From positions 310,001 through 374,000 of the forward strand of contig JBDVOA010000029.1 of assembly GCA_039969355.1 (NCBI GenBank): DNA of 64,000 nucleotides. The letters are read 5' to 3'. The first letter of the stretch is position 1. Every line of letters begins with the position of its first letter. The notes below the pieces were generated by a model. That model was not told where the DNA came from. It searched no databases and saw nothing but the letters and a program-made list of their open reading frames with translations. The DNA is from JL08 sp039969355 (GTDB lineage Bacteria > Pseudomonadota > Alphaproteobacteria > Rhodobacterales > Rhodobacteraceae). This document shows, one piece after another, positions 1 to 9,053 of the stretch. The position numbers and the translations under genes are program-made.

Positions 1-139
1 GAACCCGAATGTCGCTTAACCGCTGGCCGTTCAGCTGTCCCGTTACCACCTCACCCGGCAGTGTAAGCGGCGCAAAAACGGGTCCGTCGGCGATGCCATC
101 GCCCTGATGCCCCAGCCGTTTGATCTCATAAGTCTCCAT
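1..139 (-). CDS. N-terminus of RlmD/RumA-type RNA uracil-C5 methyltransferase (partial)
   Basis: The minus strand reads an open frame from an ATG at 139 out of the left edge of the window, so only the first 46 residues are present. They begin METYEIKRLG and contain GHQGDGIADGPVFAP and LPGEVV, which resemble the N-terminal TRAM (RNA-binding) segment of RumA/RlmD-type SAM-dependent 23S rRNA (uracil-C5) methyltransferases. The catalytic methyltransferase domain would lie outside the window, so the target base cannot be stated. The gene lies 39 bp downstream of the ABC exporter pair in the same direction. The segment is too short for an ordinary ORF caller. Another TRAM-domain RNA methyltransferase is the main alternative. 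Confidence 0.68.
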   Translation of the reverse strand, partial: METYEIKRLGHQGDGIADGPVFAPLTLPGEVVTGQLNGQRLSDIRV

Positions 140-178
140 CCCCGCCAGATACAGTGAGAGGACGAAATACGACAGCCC

Positions 179-2011
179 TTATTCGGCTGCTCTGGTTTCG
201 ATGAACCCGCCAGATTGGCGGTTCCAGTATTTTGCGTAAAGCCCACCACGCGCGAGAAGCACATCATGCGGACCGCTTTCAGCAATACGGCCCCCTTCCA
301 GCACGATTATCCGGTCCATCTCAGACAACGTCGAAAGCCTGTGCGCAACCGCCAGCACGGTCTTGCCCTGCATAACCCTGCTCAGCGCAGTCTGGATTGC
401 CGCTTCAACTTCGCTGTCCAATGCGCTGGTCGCCTCGTCCAGCACAAGGATCGGCGCATTCTTCAGAATTGCGCGCGCCAGGGCGATGCGTTGGCGCTGG
501 CCACCAGAGAGTTTCACCCCCCGTTCGCCGAGATGAGCGTCGTACCCCTGTCGCCCTTTGTGATCTACTAACTCAAGAATAAAATCGTGCGCCTCGGCTT
601 GCTTTGCGGCCTCAATCAGATCGTCCTCGGTTGCATCCGGACGCCCGTATGAGATGTTCTCGCGCGCAGAGCGATTGAACATGGCAGTTTCTTGCGTAAC
701 CATGCCAATTTGACGACGCAGACTTTCCTGCGTGACGCGTGCCACGTCCTGACCGTCAATTAGAATCTGGCCTTTTTCTCCTTCGTAGAGCCTCATAAGG
801 AGTGAAACCAACGTTGATTTTCCCGCCCCGGAGGCGCCAACAATTCCCAGCTTTTCACCCGGTGCGATGGTCAGTGAAATGTCTGAAACGCCGCCGGTTT
901 CGCGCCCATAAGCAAATCCAACACCGGCAAATGTAATCTCTCCCCGCGGGACATTCAGGTCCGCAGCGTCATCGCTGTTTTCGACCCGGATACGCGGCGT
1001 CAATGTACGTATGCCGTCCTCAATTTCGCCGATATTGGAATAAATCCCCATCAGTGTGAAGCTGACCCAGCCGGTCATTTGTGCAATACGGATAGACACT
1101 GCGCCTGCCGCAACAATGTCACCTTCGGTTGCAACACCCAGATGCCACAGCCAAAGCGTGCCCCCGATCATCAGCACTGGTAAGGCACCCGCCAATGCCA
1201 TCAGGCAAAATCGGAAGCCAGCTGACAAATAGCCAAACGCCAACGCCTTTTCTCTGAAATTCTGCATTGCTCCCAGCGCCGCGCGATCCTCGTGATCTGC
1301 GTGTGCGAACAGCTTGACGGTCTTGATATTGGTGATGGTATCAACAACTTGCCCCGTGACCATGGCGCGTGCCCCAGCCCGGCCTGCTGCATGTTTGCGA
1401 ATGCGCGGCAGGAACCAGTTGATCAGCGCGAAATATCCGATCAGCCAGATCGCAAAACCACCCGCAATCCGCCAATCGATTGCAAAAAGCAGCAGAACAG
1501 AGCCCAATAGAGAGGCCAGTGCAAACGCAACAACGTTAATGACTTCAACCGCGACTTCCGTAACCGCGCGCGCTGCCTGCATCTGTTTTTGGGCTATGCG
1601 CCCGGCGAAATCATCATCAAAAAACCGCACCGACTGGCCCAGGGACCAGCGATGCAGCCGTGACAGAACCAAAGGATTAATGTTGGGGGCCACAACAACC
1701 GCGTTCGCGGTCGCAGTGACACCAAACATAAGAGGTCGCGCAATCATGAAAAAGGCAACCGCTGCCACCAGCATTACAACATTTGACCCATCAAAGAACT
1801 TTTCCGGCCCACTGGACACCGCGGAATCGATGACCAACCCAAGGATCAGGGCTGTTCCAGCCTCCATCCCCCCCGCGAGTGCAGAAAAGAGCGCGGCCAT
1901 GAATAACGCAGGCCACGCCCCGGCAAGACACCAGCGCATGAAGGGTCCCAGTTCTTGCGGCGGCGGACTGTCAGCGCGCCGAAACGCGTCAATCATGTTT
2001 TCAATTCTCAT
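179..2011 (-). CDS. ABC exporter half-transporter, permease-ATPase fusion (subunit 2)
   Basis: A 610-residue type I ABC exporter half-unit: about 330 residues of transmembrane domain followed by a nucleotide-binding domain. The ATPase motifs are intact: Walker A GASGAGKST, signature LSGGQRQR, Walker B ILVLDEATSALD and switch histidine in AVAHRLST. The start ATG overlaps the stop of the upstream half-transporter by 4 bp, so the two are translationally coupled and probably form a heterodimer in the inner membrane. MsbA/LmrA-like exporters move lipids, drugs or peptides outward, and the substrate cannot be told from sequence. The transmembrane domain carries the FDDDFAGRIAQK segment (residues about 150-160), which is shared with the partner as FENDFAGRIANR and points to duplication. 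Confidence 0.9.
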   Translation of the reverse strand: MRIENMIDAFRRADSPPPQELGPFMRWCLAGAWPALFMAALFSALAGGMEAGTALILGLVIDSAVSSGPEKFFDGSNVVMLVAAVAFFMIARPLMFGVTATANAVVVAPNINPLVLSRLHRWSLGQSVRFFDDDFAGRIAQKQMQAARAVTEVAVEVINVVAFALASLLGSVLLLFAIDWRIAGGFAIWLIGYFALINWFLPRIRKHAAGRAGARAMVTGQVVDTITNIKTVKLFAHADHEDRAALGAMQNFREKALAFGYLSAGFRFCLMALAGALPVLMIGGTLWLWHLGVATEGDIVAAGAVSIRIAQMTGWVSFTLMGIYSNIGEIEDGIRTLTPRIRVENSDDAADLNVPRGEITFAGVGFAYGRETGGVSDISLTIAPGEKLGIVGASGAGKSTLVSLLMRLYEGEKGQILIDGQDVARVTQESLRRQIGMVTQETAMFNRSARENISYGRPDATEDDLIEAAKQAEAHDFILELVDHKGRQGYDAHLGERGVKLSGGQRQRIALARAILKNAPILVLDEATSALDSEVEAAIQTALSRVMQGKTVLAVAHRLSTLSEMDRIIVLEGGRIAESGPHDVLLARGGLYAKYWNRQSGGFIETRAAE

Positions 2012-3846
2012 TCCGCCGCTTCTGTATTGAGGAATCCACCCGATTGGCGGGCCCAGAACTGAGCATATAGTCCGCCGCGCTCCAAAAGCGCGCCGTGCGA
2101 TCCTTCTTCGACGACCTGACCCTGATCCAGCACAAGAATCCGATCCATATGGGCGATGGTGGACAGGCGATGTGCAATAGCGATTACCGTCTTGCCATGC
2201 ATCATCCCATATAGTGTGTCCTGTATCGCCGCCTCGACCTCGCTATCAAGCGCGCTTGTCGCCTCGTCAAGCAGCAGGATCGGCGCATTTTTCAAGATGA
2301 CCCGCGCAAGAGTGATCCGCTGGCGTTGTCCGCCAGACAGTTTCACACCGCGCTCTCCCACATGGGCATCATATCCCGTACGCCCCTGCGGGTCCGTCAG
2401 ATCCAGGATGAACTCATGCGCCTCTGCCTGATGCGCTGCAGCCAGAAGCTCTTCTTCTGCGGCATCAGGGCGACCGTAAAGAATGTTTTCCCGTACTGAT
2501 CGATGCAGCAACGAACTGTCCTGTTGCACCATCCCGATATTCAGGCGCAAACTGTCCTGCGTGACCTTTGTTATATCCTGTCCGTCGATCAGAATGGTAC
2601 CACTGTCCGGATCATAAAATCGCAAAAGAAGCTTTACGAGGGTCGATTTTCCCGCACCAGACCGCCCGATCAAACCTACTTTCTCACCCGGCTGAATAGT
2701 CAGATCGATGCGATCCAGACCGCCAGCCTCGCGCCCGTAATGATGCGTGAGCGACTGCAATTCAATGCGCCCTTCGCTCAGCGCAAGTGGCTTGGCCTTT
2801 ACATCATCCCGCAGATCAATTGGCTGCGCGATGGTTTCCATGCCCTCGGAAACCACACCCAATTCGCGAAAGAACGAAGTCAGCGCCCACATGATCCAGC
2901 CAGTCATCGCATTCAGCCGCAAGGTCAGCGCCGTTGCGGCAGCCACAACGCCGGTACTTGCAAGGCCTTGCACCCACAACAAAATACCCCAACCAACGAC
3001 CCCGACGATCAACAGTCCATTCAACACGACAAGCGTGACATCCATTTTGGTGAAAATGCGCATTTCGACCTGAAAGGTTTCGCGACCCCTTTCGATCGCT
3101 GCCTTGGCGAAATTCACCTCACGATCATGATGCGCGAACATCTTGACTGAATGAATGTTGGAATAGCTGTCCACAACACGACCCGTGATGGCAGACCTTG
3201 CATCTGACGCGGCTTTGGAGGCGGGCCCAACCCGCAACACCGTCCAACGCACTAACAGCGCATAAAGTCCGAACCACAGCAAAAGCGGCAGCAAAAGGCG
3301 CGCGTCGGCAAAATATAGCAGAATTGCCGCGCCAACCAGATAGGCCAGCGAAAACGAGATCGCATCAAAGACCTGAAAGATCACTTCACCGGCCGCCGGT
3401 GGGGTCTGCATGATCCGGTTCGCAATGCGCCCGGCAAAATCATTTTCAAACCAGCCGACCGATTGGCGCAAAACATGCTTGTGGGCCCGCCATCGGATGA
3501 GCGTGCCAAAATTCGGCAAGATCGCGTTGTTCAATAACGCCACATCCAGCACCTGAAGAAGCGGTCGGACAAAGATAATAAACAGCGCGACAAGCACCAT
3601 TTCGACGCCATAGTTGGCCCAAATCTTGGCAGGATCCCCCGCCATCAAGTCCACGACGCGACCCATATAATAGATCAACCAGACTTCGACCCCCGCAACG
3701 ATCACTGACATCAGCGCAGTAAAGACAAAGATGCGCTTAAATGGCTGGGCGTAATCCTTCAGGAACAGCCACAACGTTTGCGGAGGATGGTCGGTTTCGG
3801 TGTAGTCAACATAGGGGTCAACAAGATTTTCGAAAAACTTAAACAT
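2008..3846 (-). CDS. ABC exporter half-transporter, permease-ATPase fusion (subunit 1)
   Basis: A 612-residue paralogue of the following gene with the same order: six-helix membrane domain then ATPase domain. Motifs are canonical: Walker A GRSGAGKST, signature LSGGQRQR, Walker B ILLLDEATSALD and IAHRLST. Both half-transporters keep the catalytic glutamate, so neither ATP site looks degenerate. The frame is open 10 codons further upstream, but ATG 3846 (MFKFFENLVDP) is preceded by GGAG at a good distance and is preferred. It is first of the coupled pair and starts about 180 bp downstream of cca, in a gap with room for a promoter. Substrate unknown; export of a lipid or hydrophobic compound is inferred from the family only. 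Confidence 0.9.
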   Translation of the reverse strand: MFKFFENLVDPYVDYTETDHPPQTLWLFLKDYAQPFKRIFVFTALMSVIVAGVEVWLIYYMGRVVDLMAGDPAKIWANYGVEMVLVALFIIFVRPLLQVLDVALLNNAILPNFGTLIRWRAHKHVLRQSVGWFENDFAGRIANRIMQTPPAAGEVIFQVFDAISFSLAYLVGAAILLYFADARLLLPLLLWFGLYALLVRWTVLRVGPASKAASDARSAITGRVVDSYSNIHSVKMFAHHDREVNFAKAAIERGRETFQVEMRIFTKMDVTLVVLNGLLIVGVVGWGILLWVQGLASTGVVAAATALTLRLNAMTGWIMWALTSFFRELGVVSEGMETIAQPIDLRDDVKAKPLALSEGRIELQSLTHHYGREAGGLDRIDLTIQPGEKVGLIGRSGAGKSTLVKLLLRFYDPDSGTILIDGQDITKVTQDSLRLNIGMVQQDSSLLHRSVRENILYGRPDAAEEELLAAAHQAEAHEFILDLTDPQGRTGYDAHVGERGVKLSGGQRQRITLARVILKNAPILLLDEATSALDSEVEAAIQDTLYGMMHGKTVIAIAHRLSTIAHMDRILVLDQGQVVEEGSHGALLERGGLYAQFWARQSGGFLNTEAAE

Positions 3847-4026
3847 AGGTGTGCTCCGGAATGAGCTTGAATGCAAAAAGACGGCGTAAAAACGCGTTCA
3901 CCGTCCGAACGGGGCGGTGATCTCAGCTAGCGCTGAACCAAATCCCGTAATACATTTGCATTCCTCCACGTATGTGTGCGGACCCTCTTACCTGAATTGA
4001 AACCCGGTGTCACCCCTCGCAGAACT

Positions 4027-5184
4027 CTATGATAAATCTCGCAATAGATCGGCCTTGGAGAGGGTAAATCCAGACGCAATCCAACTCTTTTCCAACTCTC
4101 GAAGTCGTTCACCCAGCGCTTGACCAGTAACTCCGGGCATAAGGTCTGCGGCGACTATTGGAAAAACGGACCCGGCGCCTGTTTCTGCACTTAGTAAGTC
4201 CATTTGGTCAAAAACAGTCTCTAACAGAGCACATCGAACTAGAATTGCGTCCGATGAAAATTCAATACCATAGCGATACCCCATCTCATGCGGCCCCATT
4301 GAACTTGTTGCGATGTTCCGCAAATCCGAAACTTTGCGGGCCTGAGCCTTACTCAGACGCAAGTTGAGATCTGGCGTCTCCCCGCCAAGAGCGGCAAGCC
4401 GACGCAACGGATCGGGCCTTACATTTACCACACCTTCCAGATGTATCAGCGGACCAAGCCCGCGATCATCTGCACCCGGTAACACACTCGTCAAGACATT
4501 CAGACTGCGCATTGTCGCGACCGCCGGCGCAGGGTCAGTAGCCGCCAGCAACTTCAGCATTTCTGTTCCGACGCGTTCTTTGGAAAGTGTAATCAGCCCA
4601 ACTAGATGCGTGGCAATCGCATCCAGCGCATCCGCATCAAAACCCAGATCGGGGTTTCCATACCACGCTGTGAATCGAAAGAAGCGCAAGATGCGCAGGT
4701 AATCCTCCAGTATGCGCTGGCTGGCATCTTCGATGAAACGCACGCGGCCCGCAATAAGGTCATCCAGACCGCCAAGCGGATCGACAACTGTGCCATCAGG
4801 GTGCGCGTAAAGCGCATTCATAGTGAAATCACGTCGCCGCGCATCCTCACTGATCTCTTTCGTAAATGCGACCACGGCCCTGCGTCCATCCGTTTCGACA
4901 TCCCGGCGAAACGTAGTGACTTCAAAAGGAACACCGTTCGACACGACAGTGACCGTGCCATGATCAATGCCAGTCTTGATAACCTTTAACTTTGCGTCTG
5001 TGCCCCATTCAATAACCTGTTCCGGCAATGCATCCGTCGCGATGTCGAGATCACTGGCCGCTACACCCAATAGCGCATTACGTACACATCCACCGACAAA
5101 CAGCGCTTGCGCGCCGTTTTCCGTCAAAACGGCGCACACTGCCTGTGTCTCAGGTTGGTTCAGCCAACTGTCCTTGATCTTCAT
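4027..5184 (-). CDS. cca: CCA tRNA nucleotidyltransferase / poly(A) polymerase family
   Basis: A 385-residue class II nucleotidyltransferase that adds or repairs the 3' CCA of tRNAs. The N-terminal head has FVGGCVRNALLG and the metal-binding SDLDIATDALP (DxD), then the family motif RRRDFTMNALY and the adjacent DPLGGLDDL; the C-terminal neck and body follow. The frame is open 18 codons further up, but ATG 5184 (MKIKDSW) overlaps the stop of the NUDIX gene as ATGA and has a GGCGGGG run just before it, so it is preferred. It is the last gene of hslO - NUDIX - cca, all leftward. From sequence alone a poly(A) polymerase of the same fold cannot be fully excluded. Confidence 0.9.
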   Translation of the reverse strand: MKIKDSWLNQPETQAVCAVLTENGAQALFVGGCVRNALLGVAASDLDIATDALPEQVIEWGTDAKLKVIKTGIDHGTVTVVSNGVPFEVTTFRRDVETDGRRAVVAFTKEISEDARRRDFTMNALYAHPDGTVVDPLGGLDDLIAGRVRFIEDASQRILEDYLRILRFFRFTAWYGNPDLGFDADALDAIATHLVGLITLSKERVGTEMLKLLAATDPAPAVATMRSLNVLTSVLPGADDRGLGPLIHLEGVVNVRPDPLRRLAALGGETPDLNLRLSKAQARKVSDLRNIATSSMGPHEMGYRYGIEFSSDAILVRCALLETVFDQMDLLSAETGAGSVFPIVAADLMPGVTGQALGERLRELEKSWIASGFTLSKADLLRDLS

Positions 5185-5780
5185 GACCCCGCCATCCGAT
5201 CTGCCAGACCCCGCAGGATTCGCGCAGTCGCACCCCAAACATAGTAGGGGCCATAGGGCACCGTGAAATAGTATCTTCGACTGCCCTGCCAGCGTCTGGA
5301 TTGAACCAGATAGTTGTCGGGATTGAGCAAATGTTTTAGTGGAACCGTGAATACCTCCTCAACTTCTCCGGGTTCTGGCACAAGGACAAATGTGTCTCTA
5401 ACCCGGGCCAAAACGGGCGTCACTTGAAAGGAAGTTACGGTCTCATGTGTGGGCAAAGTGCCAATAATCTCGACGATCCCGGATGGCAGGCCAATTTCTT
5501 CGCGCGCTTCGCGAAGGGCAGCGGCAATAACATCCGTATCCGTTTCGTCCTGCTTGCCACCAGCAAAGGCTATCTGGCCCGGGTGATGCTTTAATGCCGA
5601 AGATCGTTTAGTCAGAATAACGTGCCAGGCGCCATCAATTTCGGTTAGCGCAACGAGAACACCTGCAGGTCGCAAATTGCGATCCGGCGGCAGCTTGACT
5701 TCGGGATTGAGATCAAAGTCCGAAGACTCTGATCCCGATCGGGCAAGCGCCGCTTTCAAAGAGTGGATCAGATCAGTCAC
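5181..5780 (-). CDS. NUDIX hydrolase, CoA pyrophosphatase type (NudL/YeaB-like)
   Basis: This carries the two linked signatures of the CoA-pyrophosphatase NUDIX group: LTKRSSALKHHPGQIAFAGG directly followed by a Nudix box ending REAREEIG. Such enzymes split CoA or acyl-CoA to 4'-phosphopantetheine and 3',5'-ADP and need Mg2+ bound by the box glutamates. The GTG at 5780 (VTDLIHSLK) overlaps the hslO stop by 8 bp and gives 199 residues, the usual size. An ATG at 5837 would give 218 residues but needs a 65-bp overlap with hslO and adds a hydrophobic leader not usual for the family. The downstream cca overlaps by 4 bp, so hslO, this gene and cca look like one transcript. Confidence 0.85.
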   Translation of the reverse strand: MTDLIHSLKAALARSGSESSDFDLNPEVKLPPDRNLRPAGVLVALTEIDGAWHVILTKRSSALKHHPGQIAFAGGKQDETDTDVIAAALREAREEIGLPSGIVEIIGTLPTHETVTSFQVTPVLARVRDTFVLVPEPGEVEEVFTVPLKHLLNPDNYLVQSRRWQGSRRYYFTVPYGPYYVWGATARILRGLADRMAGS

Positions 5781-6759
5781 CGCTGGATTTTTCAGCCTCA
5801 AACCCCACAGTAACAGGGTCCAGATCGTAATGCGCACTGCAAAACTGGCAGTCTGCTGTCACGCGCCCATCATCGGTTGTCATTTGCGCGATATCGGCTG
5901 CCGAATAGATCGACAGGCTTTGTCGCACCCGGTCTTCTGAACAGGTACAGCCGAACCGGACGGCTTGCGCATCAAACACGCGCGGAACTTCTTCGTGGAA
6001 CAAGCGAACCAGCAAATCCGTAGGCGGAACTGTCGGCCCGATCAGCTCCATTTCTTCCACCGTATCCAACAACACATTCACGCGAGCCCAGTTTTCCCCT
6101 TCCTCACCGTCCACGATGTCATCCGCCGTCAGAGCATCACCTGTGCCCTCGGCATTGGCCACAAATGGCGAGGCTTTGGGCATGTGCTGCAACATCACGC
6201 CTCCGGCGCGCCAACGTTCGTCCTTGCCCGGTTCGGTGGCCCGGCCAAAGCTCAACGAAAACCGTGTCGGAATCTGCTCGGACTGGGCAAAATAGCTTTG
6301 TGCACATTCTGACAGTGACGCGCCTGTCAACGGTGTGATCCCCTGATAGGGTGTCATGTCATCCCCTTGATCGATCATGACCGCAAAATACCCGTTACCA
6401 ACCTGATCAATCGGAGCGCCGTCGGTCAACCGATCCGCATCATAGCTTGCATAGGCACGAATTCGGGCAGGTTCACCCTCTTCAGTCGGACCATAATAAT
6501 CAGTGGCGATCATGCGCACTGGCCCGTCGGACTGCACCTGTAATTGCAACTTCCATCGCAGCTTGATGGTTTGCCCTATCAGCGCCGTCAGCAAGGCCAT
6601 TTCCGCCACCAGCGCTTCGACCTTGAGCGGATAGTCATGTTGTTTCAGGATGCCATCAAGAACACCATCCAGACGGGCAACGCGGCCGCGAATGTCAGAT
6701 TTATCCAGTTGAAAAGGCAGGACAGTATCGTCCCAGGCAAGTTTTGAACCGAGAGTCAT
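5773..6759 (-). CDS. hslO: Hsp33 redox-regulated chaperone
   Basis: A 328-residue Hsp33 holdase chaperone, active in the cytoplasm when oxidised. The C-terminal zinc centre is visible as FGCTCSEDRV and, about 30 residues later, DCQFCSAHYDL, giving the CxC...CxxC arrangement. Reduced cysteines bind Zn2+ and hold the protein inactive; disulfide formation releases the dimerisation and substrate-binding surface. The N-terminal fold has the family string KLRWKLQLQVQSDGPVRMI. It heads the leftward set hslO - NUDIX - cca, with a GGAAACC stretch just before the ATG. The 78-bp gap to the rightward NUDIX gene at 6838 must hold divergent promoters. Confidence 0.95.
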   Translation of the reverse strand: MTLGSKLAWDDTVLPFQLDKSDIRGRVARLDGVLDGILKQHDYPLKVEALVAEMALLTALIGQTIKLRWKLQLQVQSDGPVRMIATDYYGPTEEGEPARIRAYASYDADRLTDGAPIDQVGNGYFAVMIDQGDDMTPYQGITPLTGASLSECAQSYFAQSEQIPTRFSLSFGRATEPGKDERWRAGGVMLQHMPKASPFVANAEGTGDALTADDIVDGEEGENWARVNVLLDTVEEMELIGPTVPPTDLLVRLFHEEVPRVFDAQAVRFGCTCSEDRVRQSLSIYSAADIAQMTTDDGRVTADCQFCSAHYDLDPVTVGFEAEKSSGD

Positions 6760-6837
6760 GGGGTTTCCTTAAGCGCCAGACGTTGGCATACCGCGTCTAT
6801 ATAGGCGCGGCAAGTCAGGTAAAAAGGGGCAGGTTTA

Positions 6838-7278
6838 GTGACGATCAGACGATTTGGAGAACCGCCAATCGCGGGGCAGACTTATACGCGCAGGGCGGGC
6901 GCATATGCAATTCTTCCGCGCGACAATCAACTGCTTCTTACCTGCCAGTTGGGTCCAGAACCTGACATCCAGCTCCCTGGTGGCGGCATTGATCCTGGCG
7001 AATCACCGATTACAGCGCTGCACCGCGAGGTGTTCGAGGAAACCGGCTGGCGCATTTCCACACCACGCCGCGTCGGAGCCTTCAGACGGTTTGTCTATAT
7101 GCCGGAATATGACCTTTGGGCTGAAAAGCTTTGCTCAATCTACGTCGCCCGCCCCATTCGACGCATGGGTCCACCAACTGAGGCTGATCATACTGCATTG
7201 TGGGTTTCGCCTGAGCAGGCCGTGAATATCCTCGGAAACGCGGGGGATCGACACTTTACAAGGACATACCTGGGTTAG
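6838..7278 (+). CDS. NUDIX hydrolase
   Basis: A 146-residue single-domain NUDIX protein with a complete box (GGGIDPGESPITALHREV followed by FEETGW), so it should hydrolyse a nucleoside diphosphate linked to some other moiety with Mg2+. The start is GTG 6838; AGGGGCAGG upstream serves as ribosome-binding site. It resembles the small NUDIX enzymes annotated in Rhodobacterales near hslO, but the substrate is not readable. The stop codon overlaps the stop of the leftward response-regulator/phosphatase gene by 3 bp (7276-7278), so the two genes converge with no terminator space. Confidence 0.85.
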   Translation: MTIRRFGEPPIAGQTYTRRAGAYAILPRDNQLLLTCQLGPEPDIQLPGGGIDPGESPITALHREVFEETGWRISTPRRVGAFRRFVYMPEYDLWAEKLCSIYVARPIRRMGPPTEADHTALWVSPEQAVNILGNAGDRHFTRTYLG

Positions 7279-8555
7279 TCAGCGTCCTTGAATCTCAGGA
7301 GGATTGCAGAGACATCGTCTGGAAAGTCCTGATCCCGGGCATATTCAGACAATTTCCATATCAGCGCCTCAAGCATTGCAGTGCCGTGCGTATCCTTGAG
7401 ATTGTGTGCAATTCTCTCCAACCCCTCTTCTGCTAACAATTCACCTGCCGGATCGGGGCATTCCGTCACACCGTCCGACAGAATCAACAAACGATCCCCA
7501 GGATTCATCTGTACTTCAAACTGTGAGAATTCAGCGCCAGGAAGCAAGCCAACTGGAAACCCTCCCGGCCCGTCTTGTTCGATGGTCCCGTCCACACGCT
7601 GGATTAATGGATGGGGGTGCCCAGCCTGACCAATCACAACACGCCCTGTGACTAAATCAACATCAGCCAGCATCAATGTGAAGTAGTGTTCGGTCTCCAT
7701 CTCGTTCAAAACAAGATCGTTAATATTTTCAATCACCTGCGAAGGCGGCAACGGCACCGTATTGCCTTTCGCATCGCGACCCAGTGCCACATTTTGCTCT
7801 GGCGCAGTCGAAGAAAGATACCCCGCAAGCCGCGCAGTCATCAGCGCCGAACTGATGCCGTGGCCTGATACATCAATGGCGTAAAGCCCCAATCGATCTT
7901 GCCCCGCTGGGTAGAATCCAACCAAATCTCCCCCAACATGTCCGCTTGATCGAAGCAACAACGATAATTCCGCACTGCCAAAATCCTTGTGCCGTTCGCT
8001 CACCAAAGATTGCTGCAGTTTCTTGGCTTCGATCAGGTCTTTATCCAACAGATCATACAGCCCCTGCAACTCGTCGAGCGTATCCGTGATCAGGCGGTTC
8101 TTTTCCGTCAGTTCCCGTTCCATCCGCAGGATGCGCTCGCCAGCAGTGATACGCGCGCGCAATTCATGTGCATTGACCGGCTTTGTCAAAAAATCATCAG
8201 CACCCGCATCAAGGCCGCGCGCCACTTCGTTCTTTTCACTTTTGGAGGTCAGGAGAATGAAATACCCATAACGGTCAGCGGGCAGTCGGCGAAAAGCACT
8301 GCAAAATTCCAGCCCGTCCATGCCGGGCATCATCCAGTCACTTATTATGAGATCCGGAGAGCTTTTCTGACAAAGCCCCAACGCCTCGTGACCAGACGCG
8401 GCCTCGGTCACCTCAAACCCCCAACGTTTTAATGAACTGCACAGGATTCTGCGTTGAAGGCGGCTGTCGTCGACAACCAGCACATGCCGCACGACTGCTG
8501 CCTCCTGATCAGTATCCGTTTTTATTAACCCGGTTGGCGACACGTCATTCCCCAT
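7275..8555 (-). CDS. Response regulator fused to a PP2C-type (SpoIIE/RsbU-like) serine phosphatase
   Basis: A 426-residue signalling protein. Residues about 24-140 form a receiver domain with acidic pocket VVDD, phosphoacceptor Asp73 in IISDWMMPGMDG and the LTKPVN lysine. A coiled-coil-like linker (ERELTEKNRLITDTLDELQ) at about 150-190 leads to a PP2C phosphatase domain with GGDLVGF, DVSGHGISSALM, LLILSDGVTE and DDVSAILL. Proteins of this build remove phosphate from STAS-domain anti-anti-sigma factors in partner-switching pathways; RbaY of Rhodobacter capsulatus is a known example with this architecture. No STAS protein or anti-sigma kinase lies in the window. It is divergent from an HPt gene that could feed phosphate to its receiver (inference). 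Confidence 0.9.
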   Translation of the reverse strand: MGNDVSPTGLIKTDTDQEAAVVRHVLVVDDSRLQRRILCSSLKRWGFEVTEAASGHEALGLCQKSSPDLIISDWMMPGMDGLEFCSAFRRLPADRYGYFILLTSKSEKNEVARGLDAGADDFLTKPVNAHELRARITAGERILRMERELTEKNRLITDTLDELQGLYDLLDKDLIEAKKLQQSLVSERHKDFGSAELSLLLRSSGHVGGDLVGFYPAGQDRLGLYAIDVSGHGISSALMTARLAGYLSSTAPEQNVALGRDAKGNTVPLPPSQVIENINDLVLNEMETEHYFTLMLADVDLVTGRVVIGQAGHPHPLIQRVDGTIEQDGPGGFPVGLLPGAEFSQFEVQMNPGDRLLILSDGVTECPDPAGELLAEEGLERIAHNLKDTHGTAMLEALIWKLSEYARDQDFPDDVSAILLRFKDAD

Positions 8556-8711
8556 CTCAAGAAAAGTGGTCTTGAATCGAACTCTCCACTGATTAGTCCG
8601 GCTAGCTTAATAAGACCTGAAACGTAAAATTGATTTTTCTTTGGCGGGCGTCCGGTCATATCGCGTTAACGTTTTTTACCTATGCAAAGCCATAATTTTC
8701 AAAGGTGCGAC

Positions 8712-9044
8712 ATGATTGATTGGGACCGTCTCAAGGAACTTCGCGAAGAGGTTGGAGCAGAAGACTTTGATGAGGTTGTCGACTTGTTTCTTGACGAGGT
8801 TGAAGGTGTGATGGACCGGTTGCGCGACTCTCCGGAAGTCAAAACACTTGAAGAGGATCTTCATTTTCTAAAAGGCAGTGCTCTCAGCCTCGGATTCAAG
8901 GATTTTTCTGCACTTTGTCAAACTGGTGAAACAAATGCAGCCCAAGGCAACGCCGACCAAATCGACTTACCGGAGATTCTGGCTTGCTATGACGCGTCAA
9001 AAACAATCTTCATGACTGACCTTCCGGCACAATTGGCTGCCTGA
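8712..9044 (+). CDS. Stand-alone HPt phosphotransfer protein
   Basis: A 110-residue helical, acidic protein with one histidine phosphotransfer (HPt) domain. The phosphoacceptor is His51 in the classic string LHFLKGSALSLG. The frame is open from an ATG at 8682, but ATG 8712 (MIDWDRLKEL) is preferred because AAAGG stands 7 bases upstream. It has no kinase or receiver of its own, so it must shuttle phosphate between other proteins. Sitting back-to-back with the receiver-PP2C gene across 156 bp, it is a candidate phosphodonor or sink for that protein. It converges on ilvA with a 9-bp gap. Confidence 0.88.
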   Translation: MIDWDRLKELREEVGAEDFDEVVDLFLDEVEGVMDRLRDSPEVKTLEEDLHFLKGSALSLGFKDFSALCQTGETNAAQGNADQIDLPEILACYDASKTIFMTDLPAQLAA

Positions 9045-9053
9045 GCACAATCT

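Noticed and set aside
1314..2030. 238-codon open frame on the plus strand opposite the ABC transporter gene
   Set aside because: Antisense shadow of a strongly supported ABC transporter; composition Ser/Arg/Ala-rich without domain.
3885..3920. Hairpin TCACCG-N11-CGGTGA downstream of cca as terminator
   Set aside because: Short stem, 11-base loop and the T-run is displaced by five bases; too weak to list as a terminator.
3927..4112. 61-codon minus-strand frame between cca and the ABC gene
   Set aside because: Overlaps the 3' end of cca in another frame, no ribosome site, no recognisable protein.
8560..8640. tRNA-like T-loop word GAATCGAAC near the PP2C/HPt gap
   Set aside because: No acceptor stem, anticodon arm or D-arm pairing around it; no tRNA seen anywhere in the window.
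8556..8711. Possible CtrA boxes in the divergent gap (TTAACGTTTTTTACC, TTAATAAGACCTGAA)
   Set aside because: Only one TTAA half-site each is exact; spacing or second half does not match, and such partial matches are common in AT-rich gaps.
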